Shown one piece after another: positions 51,808 through 60,643 of a stretch of 64,000 nucleotides of DNA (positions within the stretch are counted from its first letter, which is position 1; each line of letters starts with the position of its first letter). The DNA comes from Acidimicrobiaceae bacterium. Lineage in GTDB: Bacteria; Actinomycetota; Acidimicrobiia; Acidimicrobiales; RAAP-2. The stretch lies in assembly GCA_003152015.1 (NCBI GenBank), contig PLZF01000015.1, positions 1 through 64,000 on the forward strand, in the 5' to 3' direction. The translations under genes and the position numbers were made by a program. Below the pieces are notes generated by a model. It was not told where the DNA came from. It searched no databases and saw only the letters and a program-made list of their open reading frames with translations.

Positions 51808-54438
51808 ATGCGCGAGGACGACGCTCGCCCGGCGCCGATCGCGTGGGCGCTGGCCCGACCCACATTTCTCGTGCTGTGTGCGTACGTTCTGCTGGCGGTG
51901 ATCTTCTTTTGGCCCGGGTTCCTTCCGGGTCACACCGTGTCGGCCGCCGATTATCTGTGGAACGCCGCACCGTGGGACACGGCGAGGCCAAGCGGAGTGC
52001 CTACACAGAGCCTGCATCCGCTCGTTTTCGGGTCCAACCCGCAACTTGTCGACAGCATTACCGTGTTCGAGCCGTTCTTGCAGTACTCGGCATCCCAACT
52101 GCCCCATATACCACTATGGAACCCCTACATCATGGGCGGTGCGCCCTATCTCGCCGACATGCAATCGGCGCTACTCTCGCCATTCAGCCTTCCCGCGTAT
52201 ATTTTGCCTTTTTGGTTGTCATTGAGCGTTATCGCGTTGCTCAAGGTCGTTGTCGCTGCGATGGGCGCCTACTTGCTCGGGCGCACCCTGAAGATGGGTA
52301 CTGCGGGGGCATTTCTCTGCGGCCTGGTCTTCGGATTCGGGCTGTTCATGGTGGCCTGGATCCCGTGGCCGCTGACCAGCGTGTTCGCCCTGATCCCCTG
52401 GATGTTGGTGGCCACCGAACGGCTCATACGGCGCCCCGGAGTACTCTCGGCCAGCGCCGTGGCCGCACTGGTGGCCCTGCAGTTCTTCGGTGGTCACCCC
52501 GAGACGAGCGTGTACGCGCTGTTCGCCACTGTCGGCTATTTCATCCTGCGCGTTCTCCAAGAGCCCGGTGGTGGCGCCTCGGCCATGGAGGGGGCCTCTC
52601 GGCGGGGCCGTTCCCGGCTCGGGGCTTTGTTCAAGGCGGCACGACGGCCGGTCATCGCCATCGTCATCGCCATCGTCGTCGGGACCGCTATCGCCGCAGT
52701 GGCCATCCTCCCGTTCCTCGAGCTCCTCAAGAACTCTGCGGACTTGACCACCAGACCCCGTAGCCAGGTCCACGTCCAAGCCAAGTACTTCTTCTCCGCG
52801 TTTCTACCCCAATACTTCCCCTCCGGCTTCGTGATCGAGACGGGCTTCTACGCCGGTGCGCTCCCGCTCATGCTTGCCGTCATCGCCCTGTTCCGTCGGC
52901 GAGTGGAGCGCGTGGTCATCGCCGTGGTCGGCGCACTGACCATTGCCGTGGTGCTCGGCATCCAGCCGTTCTTTTACATCGCCGGCCACATCCCCGGTCT
53001 CGACCAGACGTACCTGAGTCGGCTGACGATCGTCTATCTCCTCTGCGTTGCCCTCTTGGTCGGATGGGGAATCGACGACGTGATCCGCGGCCGCGTGCGC
53101 GGTCGTCGTGCCCGGGCCGGCCTGGTCGTCGCCATCGGCATTCTTGTCCTACCGCCTTTCGTCGTGGCCGCCACGGGGGGTACGTCGACCCGATTTCTCG
53201 GACGGGCCGTGCACATCGCCTGGTTGTTCGCTTCGGCCCCCCTGCTCAACACCCCCAACGTCGATCCCATCTACCGCTTGACCGCGCTCTTTGCCTGGAT
53301 CACCGTTGCCGCCGTGGCCGTGGTGCTGCTCTCTCTCGTGCTCAGACGAAGGATAGGGCCAACGGTCTTCGCTGCCCTCGCCATCGCCCTGGTTGTCGGC
53401 GACCTCTTCCAGGCGGGTATGGGCTACAACCCCGCGATTCCCGAGTCCCACGCCGTGCAGCCCGTCACCCCAGCCATCCGATACCTACAACGACAGCGGC
53501 CGGCCCGCTACGTGGGGGTGACTCCGTACGCCGGGATCAACCCGCTGCCCCCCGACGTCAACATGCGGTACGGGCTGTACGACTTGCGCGGATACGACCT
53601 TCCGGTGGTCAGCCGGTTCGGCAACCTCTGGCAGCGGTACGTGGCTCCGCCCACACCCTTGCTCCCGCTGGACACGCCATCGGTCCCGCTCACCCTCGAC
53701 AATGGGCTCAAGCCGGACACCATGAGAGTGCTGTCGCTCTTCGGCGTGCGCGACGTCCTCGAGGACATCCACGGGCCGCTTCTCCAGGTGCCCGGCCTGC
53801 GCCTGGTCTATAACGGACCTGATGCCATGATCTACGCCAACGACGACTCCCTGCCTCGGACGTGGCTCGTCGCCGGGCAGGACGTCGTCAAAGGCGACAG
53901 CCAAGCGTTGGCCAAGATCGTCTCGTCCGACTTCGACCCCCGCCGAGCCGTGGTCACCGAAAGTCCGCTACCGGCGCTCTCCGACCATAACGCCAGTGGC
54001 GCCGCTCCCGGCGATGCCCGTATCACCCACTACGGAGCGGAACGGGTGGAGATCTCGGCACGAGCAAACCGTGCAGCTGAGCTCGTGCTGTCCGACACTG
54101 CCTATCCAGGGTGGCAGGTGACCGTCAACGGGCGCCCCGCCCAGATCACCCGGGTCGACTATCTGCTGCGAGGGGTGGCCGTCCCCGCAGGAGACGACCG
54201 CATCGTCTTCACCTACGACCCCACCAGCTTCCGCAACGGCTGGTTGGTGAGCCTGGTCGCGGTGGTGGTCACGGTGACGGCGATCGTGATCACCGTCCGA
54301 CAAAGGCGATGGCGCAGTCGGGGGCGCCACGCCCGGTCCGCGACTCCGGCCGGGAAACCGCTTCGTACGAACCCGCCGGTGCCGAACGAGCCAACACGGT
54401 CATCGGCGCTTTCGTCACGGTCACCGCCGAAGGGCTGA
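51808..54438 (+). CDS. YfhO-family polytopic membrane protein
   Basis: 876 residues with about 13 spans and a large C-terminal exterior domain. AADYLWNAAPWD and DSITVFEPFLQYSASQLPHIPLWNPYIMGGAPYLADMQSALLSPF are the conserved first-loop sequences of YfhO-like proteins, which are related to GT-C transferases and implicated in glycosylating cell-wall or lipid-linked polymers. The exterior part ends with LVLSDTAYPGWQVTVNGRPAQI, typical of the family. A C-terminal span plus a basic tail finishes it. It ends 4 bp from the end of the convergent gene. Donor and acceptor are unknown. Confidence 0.87.
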   Translation: MREDDARPAPIAWALARPTFLVLCAYVLLAVIFFWPGFLPGHTVSAADYLWNAAPWDTARPSGVPTQSLHPLVFGSNPQLVDSITVFEPFLQYSASQLPHIPLWNPYIMGGAPYLADMQSALLSPFSLPAYILPFWLSLSVIALLKVVVAAMGAYLLGRTLKMGTAGAFLCGLVFGFGLFMVAWIPWPLTSVFALIPWMLVATERLIRRPGVLSASAVAALVALQFFGGHPETSVYALFATVGYFILRVLQEPGGGASAMEGASRRGRSRLGALFKAARRPVIAIVIAIVVGTAIAAVAILPFLELLKNSADLTTRPRSQVHVQAKYFFSAFLPQYFPSGFVIETGFYAGALPLMLAVIALFRRRVERVVIAVVGALTIAVVLGIQPFFYIAGHIPGLDQTYLSRLTIVYLLCVALLVGWGIDDVIRGRVRGRRARAGLVVAIGILVLPPFVVAATGGTSTRFLGRAVHIAWLFASAPLLNTPNVDPIYRLTALFAWITVAAVAVVLLSLVLRRRIGPTVFAALAIALVVGDLFQAGMGYNPAIPESHAVQPVTPAIRYLQRQRPARYVGVTPYAGINPLPPDVNMRYGLYDLRGYDLPVVSRFGNLWQRYVAPPTPLLPLDTPSVPLTLDNGLKPDTMRVLSLFGVRDVLEDIHGPLLQVPGLRLVYNGPDAMIYANDDSLPRTWLVAGQDVVKGDSQALAKIVSSDFDPRRAVVTESPLPALSDHNASGAAPGDARITHYGAERVEISARANRAAELVLSDTAYPGWQVTVNGRPAQITRVDYLLRGVAVPAGDDRIVFTYDPTSFRNGWLVSLVAVVVTVTAIVITVRQRRWRSRGRHARSATPAGKPLRTNPPVPNEPTRSSALSSRSPPKG

Positions 54439-54442
54439 AGGC

Positions 54443-56467
54443 TCATATAGGACGCGAGGCTGCCAACACACAATTTGGCACGGCCAGACGGTCCGGGCTT
54501 TTGTACACTGCCTCTGTCGTACACCCTGCGAACGCCTGGGCCGAGATCGAGAGGCGCGTCGCGACAGGGCGCGCTTCGGTCCAGACCCAGGCATCGTGGC
54601 GGAATTGCGGCTTCTGGCCGATGGCGAGGGTGAAGAACCCGAGTGCCCACGCGGTGCTGCTGGTTCGGTCGTAGCGGGGCACAAACGCAGTGGGGTCGGG
54701 AACCACGAGCAGCGTCACCCCCCAACCGGCGACCGCTTGGCGTACGGCATCGACGTTCGTCCTCGTTGCCGGGGCCAACTTGGAGAATAGCGACGAAGCC
54801 GCGGTGATGACCTCGAGACCGGCGCGCTCCTTGCCCGCGCGCTCGGGGATGCTCGAGGGTCCGGCACCAGTGGCCATGGCAAAGTGGAGGGAGTCGACCG
54901 CCTGCCACGTCATGGCCGATCCACCCGTAACCGCTGGCGGAAAGGTCAGAATCACCTGGCCAGGCGGAAGATAAGGGGCTACCTCGGCGAACCAGCGAGG
55001 GATCGACACCGGCTGCGCAGTGAGCGGGACGTTGCCGGCGAGCGCCGTACCCATCGGAACGACGGCGACGGCGGCGACGGCAAGGGCCACCCCGGCCCCC
55101 AGCACTCCGGTCCAGGGCCGAGCTGAACGGTGCCGAGACCGCCTACTCGCCCCGAGGCTCCGAGCCCACGTCTTGACCCAGTCGTGGGCACGGCCGACGA
55201 TAATGGCCAGCAGTATGGATACGCACACGGACGTAATCGCAACAAAGCGCCCGGAGACGACGTTTTGGACCAAAGGGACGTGAGCCAGGACGCGCCAGGG
55301 AGTCCAGAAGCTCTGCCGGCCGAGGGATAAGACGACGGAGATGACCCCTAGGACCGCGAAGAACCACAGCCGGCGATCGCGCCGCCAAGCGATCACGCCG
55401 CAGCCGAGGACGATGATCATCCCGAGGCCCAAGTATTCGGCTTGGGGTAGCCGCGGCCCCTGGTAGCCGGCGAAGACGTTGACAGCCTGCTTGCTTAGAA
55501 AGCGCAGGTGCCAGAGGTTGTCGATCGAGATCCCCCCTGCACCGGGTGCAATATCCGGCCAGACGAGACCCGAAAGGTGCGCCGGGCCTTCGAGAGCGAA
55601 CCAAACTGGGTAGGCGAGGAGTACCGCTGTCACGGCGGCGGCGGCGGCGAGGCCGCGCCCGGCGTGCGGTGCTCGCGCAGCGAGCTCGGCTCGGTGGCGG
55701 AGGGCGGCGTACGCGACGAGGACGACCACGGCGGCGGCGGCGCACACGGCGACCATGGCCAGGACCTCGGAGCTCACGAAGAACTGCACTGTCACCAGCA
55801 GGCCCAGGGCAGCGCCGGTCACCCAGGGCCGTCGTCGCTGGCGCACCAATAGTTCATCGAGGCAAGCGACCATGAGTGGCAGCAGAGCGAGCGCCACCAG
55901 GTTTAGGTGGGCCACTGCCATGTTCACAAACACGAACGGTGAGAAGCCAAAGACGAGGCCTCCGACGAACGCCGCCGGGGTCCAGGGCACCCAGCGCCGC
56001 AGCAACCAGAACATCGTCACGGCCGATAAGGGCGGCTCTAGCGACAAAGCCACATTGAGGCTGGCGACTGGTCCAAAGAGCCAGGTAACCGGAGCCAAGG
56101 GAATACCGATGGCGAGCATGCCGGTGTTCGACACCAGATTGATACCAGTGGGGTGGAACAACGCCGCGGAGTAGAAGGGGTTGTGACCATGCGCGAGTGC
56201 ATAGGCGGGCCACTCGAGGAACCACGCGGACAGCGAAGGGTCGTCGCATCCGCAGATGGTCACGGTAGTCGGATGAGCCGACCACACATGCCACCACAGC
56301 ACGAGCGATACCCCCAGGTAAGCGGCGAAAGCCAGCCCGATCGTTGTCGCCGATCGTCGCCGCCAGAGGCGGCGGGGGCGGTCATCGAAGGGAGCGTCGC
56401 CCGCTCGGAGGCTTACTGGCTCCACGACCGGAGTAGTGGCGTGACCGGTCATCCCGCTCGCCACCAC
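54443..56467 (-). CDS. Polytopic GT-C-like membrane protein, copy 1 of a tandem pair
   Basis: 674 residues, about 12 spans, then an exported C-terminal domain with late Cys residues (FAGCTTEA ... PNCVLAASRP). The first loop has CGCDDPSLSAWFLEWPAYALAHGHNPFYSAALFHPTGINL, acidic and His-rich as in lipid-linked-sugar-dependent enzymes. It is closely similar over its entire length to the next gene upstream, clearly a tandem duplicate. I know this kind of protein from actinobacterial envelopes but not its reaction. Probably co-transcribed with its twin (7-bp gap). Confidence 0.8.
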   Translation of the reverse strand: MVASGMTGHATTPVVEPVSLRAGDAPFDDRPRRLWRRRSATTIGLAFAAYLGVSLVLWWHVWSAHPTTVTICGCDDPSLSAWFLEWPAYALAHGHNPFYSAALFHPTGINLVSNTGMLAIGIPLAPVTWLFGPVASLNVALSLEPPLSAVTMFWLLRRWVPWTPAAFVGGLVFGFSPFVFVNMAVAHLNLVALALLPLMVACLDELLVRQRRRPWVTGAALGLLVTVQFFVSSEVLAMVAVCAAAAVVVLVAYAALRHRAELAARAPHAGRGLAAAAAVTAVLLAYPVWFALEGPAHLSGLVWPDIAPGAGGISIDNLWHLRFLSKQAVNVFAGYQGPRLPQAEYLGLGMIIVLGCGVIAWRRDRRLWFFAVLGVISVVLSLGRQSFWTPWRVLAHVPLVQNVVSGRFVAITSVCVSILLAIIVGRAHDWVKTWARSLGASRRSRHRSARPWTGVLGAGVALAVAAVAVVPMGTALAGNVPLTAQPVSIPRWFAEVAPYLPPGQVILTFPPAVTGGSAMTWQAVDSLHFAMATGAGPSSIPERAGKERAGLEVITAASSLFSKLAPATRTNVDAVRQAVAGWGVTLLVVPDPTAFVPRYDRTSSTAWALGFFTLAIGQKPQFRHDAWVWTEARPVATRLSISAQAFAGCTTEAVYKSPDRLAVPNCVLAASRPI

Positions 56468-56474
56468 GGACCGT

Positions 56475-58571
56475 TCACGAGGTTCGGCGGGAGGCCGCCA
56501 TCACGCAGTCCGGTACTGCCGACGAGGAGCTCGCCAACGACTGCGTCGTGGTGCAGCCGGCAAAGTCGTCCGCTGATATCGAGCGACGGGGGCTGAGGGC
56601 GCCGACATCGGTCCAGACCCAGGCTCCCGCCTGGTACTGCGGTCTGCGGCCGAGGACCATGGTGAACAGACCGAGCGCCGACGCCGGGTTCGTCCCTCTC
56701 TCGTAGCGGGGTAGGGATGAGGGATTGGGGACGACGAGCAGCGTCACACCCCAACCGGTGAGGGCCTGCCGTACCGCGTCGATGTTGGCCGCCGTTGCCT
56801 TCGGTGGCCCGACGAGCGAGAAGGAGGCGGCGGCGATCACTTCCTGGCCGGCCCGCTCCTCGCCGGCGCGCTGAGCAATGCTCCCGGGCCCCGAACCACC
56901 GACCATGGCGAAGCGGAGCGAGTCGACGGCCTGCCACCCCTCCGCCGACTGCTGAAGAGCGAAGGGCGCCGGGTAGGCCAGCACCACCTGGCCAGGCGGA
57001 AGGTGCGGAGCAACCGCGGTGAACCAGCGGGGAAGCGACACGGTCCGAGTGGTGAGCGGGACGTTGCCTGCAAGCGCCCCGGCCATCGGGACGACGGCGA
57101 CGGCTGCGACGGCAAGCGCCAATCCGGTCCCCAGTGTCCCGGCCCAGGTCCGGGCCCCGAATCGGGCCGGGGCGTGCCTGCCCGGCCTCAACCGCGACGA
57201 CGGACCCGACCTCGCGGCCGCCATGCGCCGGGCCCGGGTCCTGACCCAGTCGTGCGTGTGGCCGACGATGATGGCCACCATGACGGCCACGCAGAGCGAG
57301 GTGATGACGGCAAAGCGTCCGGAGATGATGTTCTGGATGAGCGGGACGTGAGCGAGGATGCGCCAGGGGGTCCAGTAGCCCTGGGAGCCGAGGGACAACA
57401 CGACGGCGACCAGTCCGAGGGCGCCGAAGAACCACAGCCGCCGATCGCGCCGCCAGGCCACCACGCCGGCGACGAGGACGGCGATCATCCCCGCCCCGAG
57501 GTACTCGGGGTCGGGCAGCGCCGGGCCTTCATAGCCGCCCGTAGCTTGCATCTCACCGCGCAACGCGGTCATGAAGCGAAGGTGCCAGAGGTTGCCGAGC
57601 GTGATGCCACCGTGCCCGGGCTCGATGGTGGGCCACACGAGTCCCGACAGGTGCGCCGGTCCTTCGAGGGCGAACCACACCGGGTAGGCCAAAAAGACGG
57701 CGGCGACAGCCAAGGCGGCGAGAAGGCCGCGTCCGGCATGCGGTGCTCGAGCGGCGAGGTGGCCCGGGTGGCGAAGGGCAGAGGCGATGAGCAGCACCAG
57801 GGCGGCGACGGCACACAGCACGACCAAGGCGAGGACCTCGGTACTCAAGAAGAACTGCACCGTCACCAGAAGGCCCAGGAAGGCTCCGGTCAAAAGGGGC
57901 CGTCGTCGCTGGCGTACCAGCAGCTCGTCCAGGCAGGCGACCATGAGGGGCAGCAGAACCAGGATCCCGGTCATCAGATGGGCTCCGGCCAGGTTCACGA
58001 AGACAAAGGGTGAGAAACCGAAGACGAGGCCGCCGATGAACGCCGCCGGGGTCCAGGCCACCCAGCGCCGCAGCAACCAGAACATGGACAGGGCCGACAG
58101 GGCGGGGCCCAGGGTGGACGCCACGTTCAACGTGGCCACCGGTCCGAACAGCCATGTCACCGGGGCCAGGGGGATGCCGATGGCCAGCACGCTCGTGTTC
58201 GCCAGCAGGTTGATGCCGCCGGGGTGGAACAGCGCTGTCGAGTAGAACGGGTTGTGGCCGTGGGCCAGCGCGTAGGCGGGCCACTCGAGGAACCACAAGA
58301 AGAGCGAGGTGTCTCCGCACCCACAGGTGGTGACGGTGGTCGGGTGGGTCGACCAGGCATGCCACCACAACACAACCGCCACCGCCAGGTAGCCGGCGAA
58401 GACCAGCCCGAACAGGGCGGCCGACCGCATGCCGCGGCGTGGTTGCCGCCGAACCTGTTCGGACACGGGGTCGGTCCGAGCATCGGGCGGTGCCTCGCCA
58501 TCGCCAGGCAGCGGCGCCACCAACGCGGTGGTCCGACCGGACTTGCTTGCCCCTACCCCCAAGACACCCAC
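56475..58571 (-). CDS. Polytopic GT-C-like membrane protein, copy 2 of a tandem pair
   Basis: Up to 698 residues. It shares with copy 1 long identical runs, for example WFLEWPAYALAHGHNPFYS, LAIGIPLAPVTWLFGPVA, GGLVFGFSPFVFVN and LPLMVACLDELLVRQRRRP. The exported C-terminal domain has diverged more than the membrane part, suggesting different acceptor specificity (inference). The N-terminus is uncertain: from the GTG at 58571 there are about 45 polar residues before the first span; an internal ATG near MRSAALFGLV is possible. Confidence 0.8.
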   Translation of the reverse strand: MGVLGVGASKSGRTTALVAPLPGDGEAPPDARTDPVSEQVRRQPRRGMRSAALFGLVFAGYLAVAVVLWWHAWSTHPTTVTTCGCGDTSLFLWFLEWPAYALAHGHNPFYSTALFHPGGINLLANTSVLAIGIPLAPVTWLFGPVATLNVASTLGPALSALSMFWLLRRWVAWTPAAFIGGLVFGFSPFVFVNLAGAHLMTGILVLLPLMVACLDELLVRQRRRPLLTGAFLGLLVTVQFFLSTEVLALVVLCAVAALVLLIASALRHPGHLAARAPHAGRGLLAALAVAAVFLAYPVWFALEGPAHLSGLVWPTIEPGHGGITLGNLWHLRFMTALRGEMQATGGYEGPALPDPEYLGAGMIAVLVAGVVAWRRDRRLWFFGALGLVAVVLSLGSQGYWTPWRILAHVPLIQNIISGRFAVITSLCVAVMVAIIVGHTHDWVRTRARRMAAARSGPSSRLRPGRHAPARFGARTWAGTLGTGLALAVAAVAVVPMAGALAGNVPLTTRTVSLPRWFTAVAPHLPPGQVVLAYPAPFALQQSAEGWQAVDSLRFAMVGGSGPGSIAQRAGEERAGQEVIAAASFSLVGPPKATAANIDAVRQALTGWGVTLLVVPNPSSLPRYERGTNPASALGLFTMVLGRRPQYQAGAWVWTDVGALSPRRSISADDFAGCTTTQSLASSSSAVPDCVMAASRRTS

Positions 58572-58589
58572 GTTACGGCGTTTCCGGCC

Positions 58590-59564
58590 TCAAGCCGAGA
58601 ACACCGAGCCCGACTGCTTCAGCTCCCGGCGGTACCAGCTGATGGTCTCTTCCAACCCTTCGCGCAATGGTCGGAAGGGGAGAAGACCCAGTCGACTGCG
58701 AGCCTTGGTGACGTCACTGCGCATGGACCAGATCTCCGTAGGACGGTCGGGAAGGGCACCGAACTCGGGACTGATGGGATCACCCATGAGCTCGAGAATG
58801 GTTTGGGCCAGGTCGCGCATCGACACCTCCTCGCCGCCCCCGATGTTGAACACCTCACCCTCGATGCCGGCTACGGTGGCCGCCCGGATGAAGCCGTCAA
58901 CAAGGTCCTCGACGTAGTTGAACTCGCGGGTCTGGCGACCCTGAGTCATGGCCAGGCGCTCCTTCCGTAACGCCTTGACGATGATTTCGGGGATAATCCG
59001 ATCAGGGCTCTGAGCCGGCCCGTAGGCATTAAACGGACGCACGACTACGATCGGCCACGATTTTCCCTTGTGGAGCATGGAGCAGAACAGCTCTCCGGAG
59101 TACTTACTAACCGAGTACGGGGAGCTCGGGTCCACCGCGGCGTCTTCCCGGAAGGGAACCGCGATACCGCCGTAGACCTCGCTGGTGCTCGTGTAGACGA
59201 AGCGCTCGTAGTTGGACCGGGCCAAGGCCTGGAGAAGGTTCACGCTCCCATGGACGTTGGTCTGGATACACTCGTCCACCCGCTCCCAGGACTTGCCGAC
59301 GTGGGTGTACGCACCGAGGTGGAACACGACCTTCGGGTCGGCGTGCTCGACCAGCGACGCCATGGCCCCGCTGTCGTTGAGGTTCCCACCGTGGAGGGTG
59401 ATCCGGTCGCGTACGTCGACGAGCCGGACCGGATAGACGGACGAGACCGTGCTGGTCAATGCATGGACTTGCGCTCCATGCTCAACGAGTCGCCGGGTGA
59501 GATGCGATCCGATAAAGCCAGTTGCTCCGGTTATGAGGACTCGGGCTCCGACAAGATCGTCCAC
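58590..59564 (-). CDS. NAD-dependent sugar-nucleotide epimerase/dehydratase (extended SDR)
   Basis: 324 residues from the GTG at 59564, chosen because AAGGAG lies about 10 nt upstream; the longer frame is not conserved. Motifs: ITGATGFIGSHLTRRLVEHG, HLGAYTHVGKSW, VYTSTSEVYGG, catalytic SPYSVSKYSGE, VVRPFNAYGP, RQTREFNYVEDLVDGF. This is the GDP-mannose 4,6-dehydratase / CDP-glucose 4,6-dehydratase group. Its start overlaps the end of the nucleotidylyltransferase by 34 bp, so the two act in one pathway that makes a modified nucleotide sugar for the glycan cluster. Confidence 0.9.
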   Translation of the reverse strand: MDDLVGARVLITGATGFIGSHLTRRLVEHGAQVHALTSTVSSVYPVRLVDVRDRITLHGGNLNDSGAMASLVEHADPKVVFHLGAYTHVGKSWERVDECIQTNVHGSVNLLQALARSNYERFVYTSTSEVYGGIAVPFREDAAVDPSSPYSVSKYSGELFCSMLHKGKSWPIVVVRPFNAYGPAQSPDRIIPEIIVKALRKERLAMTQGRQTREFNYVEDLVDGFIRAATVAGIEGEVFNIGGGEEVSMRDLAQTILELMGDPISPEFGALPDRPTEIWSMRSDVTKARSRLGLLPFRPLREGLEETISWYRRELKQSGSVFSA

Positions 59565-60244
59565 GGTCCGTCTCCTTTCCGACAGAGGGCGCTCAGCTCC
59601 AACGCGTCCTTGTACGTGTCCATCGAACGCCAGAAGCCGAGGTGCCGGTATGCGTACAGTTCTCCGGCGGCGGCCAGCGCGGGGAGAACTTCCCCTTCCA
59701 GATCGTCGCCGTCCCAGTGGTCGAACGCCCGCTCGTCGATCACGAAGAAGCCGGCATTGATCCAGTGGTCGGTGAGCGTCGGCTTCTCGATGAAACGCCG
59801 CACTCGACCGGTCTCGTCCCACTCCAAGGTGCCATAGGGGGAAGGCAGTGGAACCGCGGTGACGGTCACGGCGCCCGGATGGGCTTCGTGGAAATCAACG
59901 AGTCCTTGCACGTCGACGGAGCCGAGACCGTCGCCGTAGGTTGCCAGAAAAGTCTGGCCCAATGTCGATGCGCACCCGATGATTCGGCCCGCGGTCCCCG
60001 TGTCCCCCCCGGTGTCGATCACCTCGACGTTCCATCGTCGTGGCAGTTCGGCGGCGAAGCTGGCGATGAGGTCGGCGCGGTATCCGGCAGAGAGGACGAA
60101 CTGCTCAAATCCCTGTCGGGCGTAGATGTCCATCACGTGGAGGAGGACCGGCGAATCGCCCACCTCCATCAGCGGCTTGGGCAGCTCGAGGGTATGGGGG
60201 TAAGCCCGAGTCCCCTTGCCCCCGCAGAGAATCAGGGTCTTCAT
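59531..60244 (-). CDS. Nucleotidylyltransferase, glucose-1-phosphate cytidylyltransferase-like
   Basis: 237 residues: LILCGGKGTRAYPHTLELPKPLMEVG (nucleotide loop and PKP), HVMDIYARQGFEQFVLSAGY, LATYGDGLGSVD (metal-binding Asp), FIEKPTLTDHWINAGFFV. RfbF-like length and pattern, with HVMDIY and TGTAGRI, favour CTP:glucose-1-phosphate cytidylyltransferase, though a UDP/GDP/dTDP-sugar role cannot be excluded. It is coupled to the downstream epimerase/dehydratase; CDP-glucose 4,6-dehydratase would be the matching partner. Confidence 0.85.
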   Translation of the reverse strand: MKTLILCGGKGTRAYPHTLELPKPLMEVGDSPVLLHVMDIYARQGFEQFVLSAGYRADLIASFAAELPRRWNVEVIDTGGDTGTAGRIIGCASTLGQTFLATYGDGLGSVDVQGLVDFHEAHPGAVTVTAVPLPSPYGTLEWDETGRVRRFIEKPTLTDHWINAGFFVIDERAFDHWDGDDLEGEVLPALAAAGELYAYRHLGFWRSMDTYKDALELSALCRKGDGPWTILSEPESS

Positions 60245-60643
60245 CCGAGGTCGACCGTCACGACTCTGGGTTCAGCCCGGCGCGCGGTGACTGCCGTTTC
60301 TCGTGCCCGACCGGCTCGGTTTTCTTCAACACCGGGCCCGCACCGGCAGTCCAACACAGCTAAGCATAACCTTGCCTTTATAGTCAGTGCCCAAGTCTGC
60401 TGGGCACACGAACCACTCACCTTAGTCGTGGTCATCTCGACTTCGAGAGCACGAGAGTGATTGTGGTCACCCGTGAGAGGTAAACAGCGTTAGACCTTCA
60501 CCAAGACCGGGTTCGCCGGTGCGGGTGGGTCGAGCTCCTCGTCGGAGGTCGCAGCTTGGGACTTCTTGCCCGACGAGTTGGCCGCAACGACGATCACCGG
60601 GGCCGGCGGTCGAACTGTGTGCGGAAATGCGGTGAGCGTTTTG
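60245..60643. other. Intergenic region with hairpin and promoter candidate
   Basis: GTGCCCA-N7-TGGGCAC (60387-60407) is a perfect hairpin. On the minus strand TATAAA (60382-60377) just after it is a -10 candidate for the nucleotidylyltransferase. A frame ending at 60490 (VIVVAANSSGKKSQAATSDE ... VLVKV) has protein-like composition but no start outside the MFS gene, so I do not call a gene. Confidence 0.35.
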
